Source: Candidatus Gastranaerophilales bacterium (GTDB lineage: Bacteria; Cyanobacteriota; Vampirovibrionia; Gastranaerophilales; Gastranaerophilaceae). Taken from it: a stretch of 50,647 nt of DNA. The stretch spans positions 1-50,647 of the forward strand of contig CALVCA010000010.1 of NCBI GenBank assembly GCA_944325895.1. The letters are read 5' to 3'. The notes under the pieces are model-generated. The model was not told where the DNA came from. It searched no databases and saw nothing but the letters and a program-made list of their open reading frames with translations. Position numbers and translations under genes: made by a program. This document shows positions 43,561 to 50,647 of the stretch, in pieces; the stretch's first letter is position 1; each line of letters starts with the position of its first letter.

Positions 43561-43710
43561 AAACGGATAATTATCAGGAATTTTCCACCCGCTACGGGCT
43601 ATAAAAGCCGTACAATACATGAGGCTGGTTTTCATTTTAAATCAGCTTAAAAATGTTATTACATTTATCAGAGATCTTTAAAACAACCCCAAAAGTATTT
43701 TTTGATAAAT

Positions 43711-43743
43711 AAAAGCCCTAAAAAAAATTTTTTTAGGGCTTTT
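43711..43743 (-). terminator. Bidirectional terminator after rpsR
   Basis: AAAAGCCCTAAAAAAA pairs with TTTTTTTAGGGCTTTT, a palindrome that reads the same on both strands, 11 bases after the rpsR stop codon. Confidence 0.85.
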
Positions 43744-43753
43744 ATCTCTCATA

Positions 43754-43987
43754 TTAATCAAATACATAAGGTATAACAGAAGCTTCACGTGCTCTTTTTA
43801 CAGCTTTTGCAATCATTCTTTGATGAGCTGCACAATTGCCGGTAATACGGCGGGGAATAATTTTCCCGGCTTCTGTCAAATATCTTTTTAATTTTGAAGC
43901 GTCTTTGTAGTCAATTTCAGTAACTTTATCAGCACAAAGACTGCAATTTTTACGCTTTTTTTCTTTTGTAATATCTTGTTTAGCCAT
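43754..43987 (-). CDS. rpsR: 30S ribosomal protein S18
   Basis: This 77-aa protein has the S18 core [48 protein letters not shown]15, C18 and C50 (CSLC and NCAAHQR) suggest a zinc-binding form. It binds the platform of the small subunit beside S6. It is the third gene of the conserved rpsF-ssb-rpsR operon. Confidence 0.97.
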   Translation of the reverse strand: MAKQDITKEKKRKNCSLCADKVTEIDYKDASKLKRYLTEAGKIIPRRITGNCAAHQRMIAKAVKRAREASVIPYVFD

Positions 43988-44037
43988 TATAATTACCTTT
44001 CTATTTTGTGTACTATGACACTCGACCTGAATATTTT

Positions 44038-44433
44038 TTAAAACGGTATTTCATCTTCACCGATAAGCTCGTTTGACAAATCATCGGATTCAAACTTGAC
44101 TATTTCTTCCGTACCGAATTTTGAAGAACTTGATGTATCACTGCCCATTTTTTCAATAGTATTAGCATCAATTTCGTAAATTCTTTTTTCGGAACCGTCG
44201 TCCATTTTTACTGCAGCAGTTTGAAGTCTGCCTTCAACAAGAACTTTTTCGCCTTTAGAAATAGTTTCAACTATTTCTTCGAGATTTTGACGTTTTGATA
44301 TGACTCTGATAAGAACTTCCTCTCTTTCACCTATATTAAGAATAAAAGATGAAACAGCAACATTATTTTGAGTATAACGTTTTTCCGGTGCTCTATAGAC
44401 AATTCCTGTTACAACTGATTTTGCAATTGACAT
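44038..44433 (-). CDS. ssb: Single-stranded DNA-binding protein
   Basis: This 131-aa protein has an OB fold ([26 protein letters not shown], then [12 protein letters not shown]) and an acidic tail ending GEDEIPF, the tip that docks replication and repair partners. It is shorter than E. coli SSB because the linker is reduced. It lies between rpsF and rpsR, the usual order. Confidence 0.95.
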   Translation of the reverse strand: MSIAKSVVTGIVYRAPEKRYTQNNVAVSSFILNIGEREEVLIRVISKRQNLEEIVETISKGEKVLVEGRLQTAAVKMDDGSEKRIYEIDANTIEKMGSDTSSSSKFGTEEIVKFESDDLSNELIGEDEIPF

Positions 44434-44441
44434 TTTTACCT

Positions 44442-44741
44442 CTATACACTTGCTTTTTTAGAAACTTCTAAAAACATTGTTCTTAAAATATTATCATTTA
44501 AACGTAATTGTCTTTTAAATTCAGCAACTTTGTCAGCAGGTAATTCCATAACAATAGATGTAAAATATCCGTCTCTGAAATTTTGAACATCATAAGCTAA
44601 TTTTTTTCTGCCTATTTTATCAACAGATTCTGTTTTTCCGCCAAACTCAGTAATGTTATCGCTTATTTTAGAAACAAGTTTATCAGTTTCTTCCACATCT
44701 AAATTTGGTTTAAAAATTGCAAGCAATTCGTATGTTTTCAT
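44442..44741 (-). CDS. rpsF: 30S ribosomal protein S6
   Basis: This 99-aa protein has the S6 core: YELLAIFKPNLD, then GRKKLAYDVQNFRDGYFTSIVMELP and LRLNDNILRTMFL. It is first in the rpsF-ssb-rpsR operon, starts after AAAGGAGAAG, and ends 8 bases before ssb. Confidence 0.97.
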   Translation of the reverse strand: MKTYELLAIFKPNLDVEETDKLVSKISDNITEFGGKTESVDKIGRKKLAYDVQNFRDGYFTSIVMELPADKVAEFKRQLRLNDNILRTMFLEVSKKASV

Positions 44742-44906
44742 TTACTTCTCCTTTAAATTTTAATGTATGGTTAAATCTTAGCATAAAAATAAAAATTATT
44801 ACAACATGTAATTTAACAACCCGCATAAAAAATGAATAAATGTTAAGAGACATAGTATTTTTGACAAAATAATTCCTATCTTACAGTTGCTAAAAAAGTT
44901 AAATGC

Positions 44907-44935
44907 TTGACAAAATATTGAGAATAATATTTAAT
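44907..44935 (+). promoter_or_regulatory. Promoter of the poly-C prepilin leader (second copy)
   Basis: TTGACA (44907-44912), a 17-bp spacer and TTTAAT (44930-44935) match the 6749 promoter. The following 20 bases, including AAAAAGGAG, are nearly identical in both copies. Confidence 0.65.
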
Positions 44936-44956
44936 TAAGGAAAAAGGAGTTAAAAG

Positions 44957-45016
44957 ATGAAAACTATTGAAAAATTAGCGGATAAGATAGTCGCCCCCCC
45001 CCTACAGTGTGTTTGA
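44957..45016 (+). CDS. Leader ORF ending in a C9 tract, second copy
   Basis: The frame encodes MKTIEKLADKIVAPPLQCV and stops. It has a strong ribosome site and the C9 tract at 44994-45002. As at 6.8 kb, ten C would carry it into the downstream prepilin frame, giving ...APPPTVCLIKAF. Here no in-frame ATG exists between tract and prepilin signature, so the leader ATG is the only well-supported start for the prepilin. Confidence 0.65.
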   Translation: MKTIEKLADKIVAPPLQCV

Positions 45017-45813
45017 TTAAAGCCTTTCGGGCTGTTTTTGGAGTTCTATTCCACTCTATTCTGCATTTTGGGCGAAAAAATTATTTTAATAAAGTTACTA
45101 GAGCATTATGCCAAAATAACTTTTTAACGAACTTATTCCCTTCTAGAAAGAAAGCCGCATTCACTTTGGCAGAGATATTAATAACTCTTGGGATAATAGG
45201 AATAATTGCGGCTTTAACAATACCGAATTTGATATATGAATATCGTAAAAAGAGTTTGGAAACAGGTTTGGTAAAATTTTACAGCACAATTAATCAGGCA
45301 TTTAAATTATCAGCCGCTGAAAATGGGGATGAAAGACAATGGACAGATTTTGGTCAAGATTCTTGCAATTTTTATAAAAAATATCTTGCCCCGTATTTAA
45401 AGGCTGAATATGAATGCGGGTATTATGAGAGTGTAGAAGGGCAAAAACCCAATAAAAAGAATGACGTCAGGTTTGTGGGGATATATTTTCCTTCCGGTGA
45501 TATGGCAGTGCTTTCTTACGGATGGACTTTTACATATACAAATCAAAAAAAATATTACAAAGCATATCCTGCATTTATATCCGGTAATGAATCCGATAAA
45601 CCGGAGCTTTATGGAAAGGAAGTTTTCTTATTTGAAAGATCCAAACATAGATTTCCTAATGGTGAAACAGGCGGCATGACAGCATATGATAGTTTAAAAT
45701 CATATACCGAAAATGAATTATTAGAAAGATGTAAAAGTCAAGGCAAAAGTTGTACGACACTTATATCAAATAACGGGTGGAAAATTCCTGATAATTATCC
45801 GTTTAAAATTTAA
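45007..45813 (+). CDS. Prepilin-like protein probably started in the poly-C leader
   Basis: The open frame (268 aa from a GTG) has the signature KKAAFTLAEILITLGIIGII at about residue 50. The region before it (FGRKNYFNKVTRALCQNNFL) is shared with the 6.8-kb locus. The GTG at 45007 lies inside the leader ORF without a ribosome site, and no ATG follows before the signature, so expression as drawn needs a start at 44957 plus one extra base, or a -1 slip, in the C9 tract. The mature part is Tyr- and Lys-rich. The shared DxNG-GPN motif is replaced by SGNESDKPELYGKEVF. A tRNA-Ser gene follows 170 bases later. Confidence 0.72.
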   Translation: MCLIKAFRAVFGVLFHSILHFGRKNYFNKVTRALCQNNFLTNLFPSRKKAAFTLAEILITLGIIGIIAALTIPNLIYEYRKKSLETGLVKFYSTINQAFKLSAAENGDERQWTDFGQDSCNFYKKYLAPYLKAEYECGYYESVEGQKPNKKNDVRFVGIYFPSGDMAVLSYGWTFTYTNQKKYYKAYPAFISGNESDKPELYGKEVFLFERSKHRFPNGETGGMTAYDSLKSYTENELLERCKSQGKSCTTLISNNGWKIPDNYPFKI

Positions 45814-45930
45814 TTTTATACTAAAATTTGCACATAAATATTGCCCGATAGTTGCGTCAAATTCCGAAACAAAAATAATAATATGCTGCTAAGAGCATTT
45901 TATCCGAACGAACATATAGAGCCTTAGGAC

Positions 45931-45958
45931 TTGACAAAAAGTTTTGTGCAAGTAGAAT
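45931..45958 (+). promoter_or_regulatory. Promoter of tRNA-Ser
   Basis: TTGACA (45931-45936), a 16-bp spacer and TAGAAT (45953-45958) lie 23 bases before the mature tRNA end. Confidence 0.65.
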
Positions 45959-45981
45959 AGATAATATCCGAAAAACTGTTT

Positions 45982-46071
45982 GGAGGAGTGCCAGAGCGGT
46001 TGATTGGAGCAGTCTTGAAAACTGTCGAACGTTCACGCGTTCCGTGGGTTCGAATCCCACCTCCTCCTCCA
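45982..46071 (+). tRNA. tRNA-Ser (anticodon UGA)
   Basis: A 90-nt cloverleaf can be drawn. The acceptor GGAGGAG pairs with CTCCTCC; the D-arm is CCA/TGG; the anticodon arm GCAGT-CTTGAAA-ACTGT carries TGA; a long variable arm has GAACG/CGTTC; and the T-arm is GTGGG-TTCGAAT-CCCAC. CCA is encoded. In this register the discriminator base is U, where tRNA-Ser normally has G. The CTCCTCCTCC run at the 3' end would allow other registers. Confidence 0.95.
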
Positions 46072-46075
46072 TTTT

Positions 46076-46101
46076 AAAAGAGCCTGAAAAGGCTCTTTTT
46101 T
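46076..46101 (+). terminator. Terminator of tRNA-Ser
   Basis: AAAAGAGCC TGAAAA GGCTC is followed by TTTTTT, 5 bases after the tRNA. Confidence 0.9.
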
Positions 46102-46436
46102 AATGCGTTTGCACCCTGTATTAAATGTATTAAACCAAACATTTCAATCGTGTACGGTTAAAATGATGTAGTTTTTTGTCCAAATTGATTTGTACGGATA
46201 GATAGATTATTTTGGTAAAGTTGGCTTTGTGTTTAGGTTTCAACCTGCCGGAAGTGTCCGAAAAATAATCAAAGATTTTTGGAAAAAGTAGTCAAACAAG
46301 TTCACAGCCTGCACTGAATTTATTTCAGGGATTGTAAAGAAACAGGACAGTACAGAAAAGTGGAACCTGCCTTAAAGTCGCTGTTGGTAAATAATTTTAA
46401 ATAAATTTAGGGTTTCAGAAAAGTCCAAAATGTCTG

Positions 46437-46530
46437 ATTACTGTCCTTTATATGTCTAAAAATACCGAAAAAATTTAATAGACATGCCCCAAAGGGTTAT
46501 TTCCGTAAGAGAAAAGATAAGGACAGTGAT
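46437..46530 (+). other. Nested inverted repeats in the intergenic stretch
   Basis: The outer pair ATTACTGTCCTT (46437-46448) and AAGGACAGTGAT (46519-46530) match with one wobble. Inside them ATGTCTA (46452-46458) pairs with TAGACAT (46479-46485). The stretch 46104-46648 has no gene. Besides these it holds CAGAAAAAAATTTTTCTG (46565-46582) and the CGGAAC array. It may be a structured RNA, a recombination site near the tRNA, or decayed DNA. Confidence 0.5.
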
Positions 46531-46590
46531 AAGACATTCATTGTCAAAAATTTAACAGAAGTTCCAGAAAAAAATTTTTCTGTTCATAAA

Positions 46591-46629
46591 CGGAACCTTA
46601 ACGGAACTTTATTCGGAACCAAACGGAAC
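46591..46629 (+). promoter_or_regulatory. Four CGGAAC direct repeats upstream of the DUF262 pair
   Basis: CGGAAC occurs at 46591, 46602, 46614 and 46624, with start-to-start steps of 11, 12 and 10 bases, about one helical turn each. The last copy abuts the place of the -35 for the TATAAT at 46652. This looks like an operator array on one face of the DNA. Confidence 0.65.
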
Positions 46630-46651
46630 ATTAGTTTTAGTATGTTTAATG

Positions 46652-46657
46652 TATAAT
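46652..46657 (+). promoter_or_regulatory. -10 element of the DUF262 operon
   Basis: TATAAT lies inside the first codons of the longest frame (ATG at 46649), which argues for the ATG at 46682 as the start, with AAAGGA 11 bases before it. The -35 position (ACATTA) is poor, so an activator may be needed. Confidence 0.55.
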
Positions 46658-46681
46658 GAAGTTCAAAGGAAAATAAAGCTG

Positions 46682-48406
46682 ATGAATAATGAAATAATAC
46701 TTGATACAAAGCTTATTGGTGATATAAAAGGAAACTTCTTTGTTCCTTCTTATCAAAGAGGTTATCGTTGGGGAAAGTCAGAAGTTACACGTCTTTTAGA
46801 AGATTTATGTTCTACCGATGGGAAAAGAAATTACTGTCTTCAACCTATTGTTGTAAGAGCAAATGGTGATAAATATGAACTGATAGATGGCCAACAAAGA
46901 TTAACTACAATATATTTAATTTATAGGTACATGAACGAAGTAAGTTTTGGATTTATTGATGAACCACGTTTTACACTTTCTTATAAAACTAGAGAAAAAT
47001 CAGAAAAATTTCTAAAAACAATAGATGAATCGTGCAAGGATGACAATATTGACTTTTGGCATATTTGTTCTGCCTATCAAAGTATTAAAGAATGGTTTGA
47101 CAAAAAGGATAAAAAATCAACTATAACAAATATAAATAAATATTTTGATGAAATCGTCAAAGTTATATGGTATGAAGTCAGTGAGTCAGAAGATGCTATA
47201 AATTTATTCACAAGGCTTAATATTGGTAAAATCCCGCTTACTAGTGCTGAGCTCGTAAAAGCAATGTTTTTAAGTAGGAGTAAAGAAACAAATCTTGGAA
47301 AGAAAAAACAAGAAGAAATTTCTTTGCAATGGGATTATATCGAAAAAGAACTTCACAATGATCATTTATGGTATTTTTTAACAAACAAAACAAAAATAAA
47401 ATATCAGACAAGAATAGATCTAATTCTTGATCTCATCTCTGCAAAACCTATTGATAATCGTGAAAAATACTACACTTTTTTTAAATTTGATGAAATGAGC
47501 AAAATCGACTCATTGGATAGTATATGGGAGAATATTCAACAAACATTTCTTATATTAAAAGATTGGTACGAAAACCATGAATTATACCATAAGATAGGCT
47601 ATTTAATTGCATCAGAGACACTAACATTGGGAGAAATTTTTGATATTTCAAAAAATAAAACAAAAAATAAATTTAGGGAAGTTATTGATGAAAAAATAAA
47701 AAATAGTATAAAAATCAATGAAAATTATTCCGAATTAAGTTACGAAAAAGAAACAGATAGAAATAGAATATCTACCTTATTGTTACTTTTTAATATTGAA
47801 TCCGTTCGTCAAAATGGTGAAGAAACTCAATGGTTTCCTTTTGATAAATACAAATATAGTAAGGCTGAAAAAGTTTTATGGAGTCTTGAACATATTCATG
47901 CACAACATTCTGAGGGGATGAAAACTCAAGAAACTTGGAAAACATGGCTTACACTTCATCTTTCTTCTATCCAAGTCGTTAAAAAAGAGTCAAACGAACT
48001 TATAGATAAGATAAAATCTGCAATAAAAAAAGAAAAATTAGAAAGAACAGAATTTGAAGCAATTCAAAAAGATATCATTAATATACTTTCAGTAGAAGGA
48101 AATATTGAATATCTACATTCAATATCTAACTTAGCAATACTTAATTGTGGTGATAATGCAGCATTGAACAATTCAACTTTTGATGTTAAAAGAAATGCAA
48201 TTATAGAGATGGATAAAGGAGGAAAATATATACCATTTTGTACTAAAATGGTCTTTTTAAAATATTACACACCTTCGTCAGATAATCAATTACATTTTTG
48301 GGGACATTCTGACAGAGTGGCATACATCAAAGCAATAAATGAGATTTTATACTATAAATCTCATTATCTTGATGAACCTATATACCTTGAAGGGGAGGAA
48401 AATTAA
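46682..48406 (+). CDS. DUF262-DUF1524 protein (GmrSD-like nuclease)
   Basis: This 574-aa protein has the ParB-like DUF262 motifs QRGYRW (25-30) and DGQQRLTT (69-76), and a C-terminal DUF1524-type HNH region: LEHIHAQ near residue 402, then SNLAILNCGDNAALNNSTF and a Lys about 80-100 residues later. GmrSD-type enzymes hydrolyse NTP through the DUF262 part and cut modified phage DNA through the HNH part. Whether this one needs modified DNA is unknown. Start choice is given under the promoter. The second DUF262 gene begins at its stop codon. Confidence 0.85.
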   Translation: MNNEIILDTKLIGDIKGNFFVPSYQRGYRWGKSEVTRLLEDLCSTDGKRNYCLQPIVVRANGDKYELIDGQQRLTTIYLIYRYMNEVSFGFIDEPRFTLSYKTREKSEKFLKTIDESCKDDNIDFWHICSAYQSIKEWFDKKDKKSTITNINKYFDEIVKVIWYEVSESEDAINLFTRLNIGKIPLTSAELVKAMFLSRSKETNLGKKKQEEISLQWDYIEKELHNDHLWYFLTNKTKIKYQTRIDLILDLISAKPIDNREKYYTFFKFDEMSKIDSLDSIWENIQQTFLILKDWYENHELYHKIGYLIASETLTLGEIFDISKNKTKNKFREVIDEKIKNSIKINENYSELSYEKETDRNRISTLLLLFNIESVRQNGEETQWFPFDKYKYSKAEKVLWSLEHIHAQHSEGMKTQETWKTWLTLHLSSIQVVKKESNELIDKIKSAIKKEKLERTEFEAIQKDIINILSVEGNIEYLHSISNLAILNCGDNAALNNSTFDVKRNAIIEMDKGGKYIPFCTKMVFLKYYTPSSDNQLHFWGHSDRVAYIKAINEILYYKSHYLDEPIYLEGEEN

Positions 48407-50593
48407 GTGGAAGCTAAACTTTATTCTTTTATTGACATTTTCAATAGTGAATTTAATACCGATCAAGAAATTGTAAGACTTGAGCAAATTACAATACCAA
48501 TCATACAAAGAGATTACGCCCAAGGAAGAAATGACCCAAGCATAGAACGTATAAGAGATCGTTTTCTTAATTCTTTGTATGCTGCTGTTACCAAAAAGCC
48601 TATAATTCTTGATTTTATATATGGTGATATTGATAAGTTTGGTAATATGACACCGTTAGATGGTCAACAACGACTTACAACCTTATTTTTACTTTATTGG
48701 TATGCTGCAAAAAAAGAAAATATTTCAGAAAACGAATATAGTTTTCTGAATAAATTCAGTTATGATACAAGATATAGTGCTCGAACTTTTTGTAAATATC
48801 TTGTAAAATTTTGTCCATCTTTTGAGGACGCTCTTTCTAATGAAATTATCGATCAGGAATGGTTCCCACTGGATTGGAAAAAAGACTCTACAATTAGTTC
48901 AATGCTTGTAATGCTTGATGCTATAGATGAAAAATTTAAAGATGTAGAAAAACTGTGGCAAAAATTAAAAAATAAATCTATTATGTTTTATTTTTTGCCA
49001 ATCAAAGATATGGGACTTACAGATGAACTTTATATAAAAATGAATTCTCGTGGCAAACCTCTAACTATCTTTGAGCATTTTAAAGCCGAATTAGAACGTA
49101 ATATTAGTATAATAGATGAGAACCTTGCAGACAATATAATTTATAAAATTGACCAAGATTGGACTAATTTATTGTGGCGATATAGAAATAGTCATATTGG
49201 CTCTGAAGACGATAATATCATTGATGATGAATTTCTTCGTTATTTTAAATTTATATGTGATATAATCTGTTATAAAAATAAGGAAAATCCAAAAGAAAAT
49301 AAAGATGAATTTGATTTACTACAGAAATATTTTTCTCCCGACAATCCAGATGTATTAAAAAATCTTTCTACAATGGAAGCATTTTTTGATTGTTGGTGTA
49401 ATCTTTCAGGATATAATACTCCTTTTGATTTTTTTAAATCGTTTATGTCATATAAACATGAATTTAATAAAATTATAGTAGAATCTCGTTTTAACATTGA
49501 TATCCTTGGAGATTGTCTTCATACATATTCTGATAGAAATGGTCGTATAAGATTATTTCCATTGAATAGAATGGTGTTATTATATGCAATCATATTTTAT
49601 CTTAACAATCATGATAGAATAACAGAAAATGATTTCAAACGAAGGATTAGAATAATTAATAACTTAATTCAGAATTCGGAAGATGAAATAAGTGATAGAG
49701 CGGATAAAAATCGTATTCCCGCTATTTTGGATGAAGTAGATTACATTCTCATGACAGGAGAGATCAACGATAATATCAGTAGCAACTTTAATATTAATCA
49801 ATTAGAAGAAGAAAAAGAAAAAATTGCTTTTCTAAAGGAAAAACCACATTTAATAGAGACATTATTTAGACTTGAAGATCACAGTATGTTATTTGGACAA
49901 ATTAGCATTTTAGGGTTAGATAATTTAACATATGCTGAGAGATTTGAATCATTATTCAAGTGTAATTGGGATAAAATAGATTGTGCTCTGATGGCAATAG
50001 GTGATTATGGGCAAATGGAACAAAATAGGTGGCGCTATCAATATGCTTCTAGCGCTATTAAACAAGCTTGGATAAAGCTTTTTCATAAAAGTTCCAATTT
50101 TGGCTTTGATAAAACTAGAAATATTCTTGTCAAATTGTTGTCTATGCACAAAGAATTTAATGATGAAATCTTAGATAAAATAGCTAAAAATTACACGGAT
50201 GAATGTTTACGTAACAAAATTTTTCCATTTAGATACTATTATATATGTTATCCCGAATATCGTCCTGGTTCTTATGGAAAATTAAGTAATGGTTCTGCTA
50301 AGGATGAACCTTATATGTATGCGGTACTACAAACAAAGGCACAATGGTCGAAAAATGCTTATATTCCTTTTTTAAAGGCTGCTGATGCTGAAAATCTTTC
50401 TGCCGATTATATGGGACAACGTCTTATATATGATAATGAGCAAATTATTTGTAAAAACGATTCATATATATGCCTAAAGAATAATAATATAGTTTACACA
50501 ATAAAAATCAATCAAAATGAAAATGGTTTTGATATTGAAGATCGCATCTTAAAATTGAAAGAATATATTAGGACTCTTCCTAAATGTAATTAA
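48407..50593 (+). CDS. Second DUF262-family protein
   Basis: This 728-aa protein starts at GTG (48407), directly after the first gene's TAA, with GGGGAGGA upstream. It has DUF262 motifs QRDYAQGR (34-41) and DGQQRLTT (85-92), and LYIKMNSRGKPLTIFEHFKAELER further on, typical of the family. I see no LEHIxPQ-type HNH signature, so it probably lacks its own DUF1524 nuclease. The C-terminal 250 residues (for example FPFRYYYICYPEYRPGSYG) form an unrecognised domain. The two genes are surely co-translated and probably act as one system. Confidence 0.82.
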   Translation: MEAKLYSFIDIFNSEFNTDQEIVRLEQITIPIIQRDYAQGRNDPSIERIRDRFLNSLYAAVTKKPIILDFIYGDIDKFGNMTPLDGQQRLTTLFLLYWYAAKKENISENEYSFLNKFSYDTRYSARTFCKYLVKFCPSFEDALSNEIIDQEWFPLDWKKDSTISSMLVMLDAIDEKFKDVEKLWQKLKNKSIMFYFLPIKDMGLTDELYIKMNSRGKPLTIFEHFKAELERNISIIDENLADNIIYKIDQDWTNLLWRYRNSHIGSEDDNIIDDEFLRYFKFICDIICYKNKENPKENKDEFDLLQKYFSPDNPDVLKNLSTMEAFFDCWCNLSGYNTPFDFFKSFMSYKHEFNKIIVESRFNIDILGDCLHTYSDRNGRIRLFPLNRMVLLYAIIFYLNNHDRITENDFKRRIRIINNLIQNSEDEISDRADKNRIPAILDEVDYILMTGEINDNISSNFNINQLEEEKEKIAFLKEKPHLIETLFRLEDHSMLFGQISILGLDNLTYAERFESLFKCNWDKIDCALMAIGDYGQMEQNRWRYQYASSAIKQAWIKLFHKSSNFGFDKTRNILVKLLSMHKEFNDEILDKIAKNYTDECLRNKIFPFRYYYICYPEYRPGSYGKLSNGSAKDEPYMYAVLQTKAQWSKNAYIPFLKAADAENLSADYMGQRLIYDNEQIICKNDSYICLKNNNIVYTIKINQNENGFDIEDRILKLKEYIRTLPKCN

Positions 50594-50614
50594 CATAAAA
50601 GATATATTATATTT

Positions 50615-50647
50615 TTATTTTTCACCCTCAACAAATTCTTTAATAAC
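50615..50647 (-). CDS. Possible 3' end of a gene running in from the window edge
   Basis: On the minus strand the frame ends ...VIKEFVEGEK followed by TAA at 50617-50615 and is open to the window edge. Ten codons are too few to judge. Confidence 0.25.
   Translation of the reverse strand, partial: VIKEFVEGEK

Noticed and set aside
45857-46072. 71-codon minus-strand frame beginning MEEEVGFEPTERVNVRQF
   Set aside because: It is the reverse complement of tRNA-Ser and its flank, a well-known false ORF.
1-50647. CRISPR arrays, insertion sequences, rRNA genes
   Set aside because: No regularly spaced repeat array, transposase, integrase or rRNA sequence was seen; the only tandem arrays are the 60-bp duplication and the short CGGAAC repeats.

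Overview
The window is AT-rich bacterial DNA. It most likely comes from an anaerobic, Gram-negative member of the cyanobacterial sister lineage Vampirovibrionia/Melainabacteria (Gastranaerophilales-like). That placement is inference: it rests on five dispersed prepilin-like genes with a near-identical AAFTLAEVLITLGIIG signature, an SLH-domain envelope protein with a Cys-rich region, an LptF/G-type permease, and an oxygen-defence set of PerR, rubredoxin, rubrerythrin and flavodiiron protein. No marker here fixes the taxonomy.

Layout. 1-9.7 kb: prepilin-like gene, zinc alcohol dehydrogenase family protein, LptF/G permease, gatA, a HEPN/MNT toxin-antitoxin pair, a second prepilin locus behind a poly-C leader, an alanine/glycine:cation symporter and an ACT protein. 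9.7-19.3 kb: DciA-like protein, nrnA, YihY membrane protein, rseP, a GH57 glucan enzyme, dut and an M16 protease. 19.3-25.7 kb: the perR-rubredoxin-rbr-flavodiiron operon, smpB, an Fmt-family formyltransferase and alaS. 26.3-27.5 kb: a prepilin gene behind a 280-nt structured leader with a G9 tract. 27.5-34.8 kb: ArsB/NhaD transporter, GT39 glycosyltransferase, beta-carbonic anhydrase, an unusual cluster (GH13-like barrel protein, double ferritin-like protein, 35-aa membrane peptide) and a GT2 glycosyltransferase. 35-40 kb: XRE regulator, ferritin, a type II restriction-modification pair, rarA and an MmcQ/YjbR protein. 40-45.8 kb: prepilin with a divergent XRE regulator, the SLH protein, rpsF-ssb-rpsR, and a fifth prepilin behind a second poly-C leader. 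45.9-50.6 kb: tRNA-Ser(UGA), a structured 545-bp non-coding stretch, then two adjacent DUF262 (GmrSD-like) genes that are candidate phage defence.

Three patterns are not explained by ordinary annotation. (1) Two prepilin loci, at 6.8 and 45.0 kb, share a duplicated leader cassette: promoter, strong ribosome site and a short ORF running into C9. In both, one extra C would fuse the leader ORF to the prepilin, and the second locus has no in-frame ATG of its own between tract and prepilin signature. A third prepilin (27 kb) has a different leader ORF with G9. This looks like phase variation, slippage or programmed frameshifting. (2) At least eleven start codons lie 5-7 nt after a -10 hexamer, seven of them with a -35 at 16-17 bp, which predicts leaderless mRNAs side by side with normal Shine-Dalgarno genes. 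(3) The DUF262 pair is preceded by four CGGAAC direct repeats at about one helical turn spacing, abutting a promoter without a good -35.
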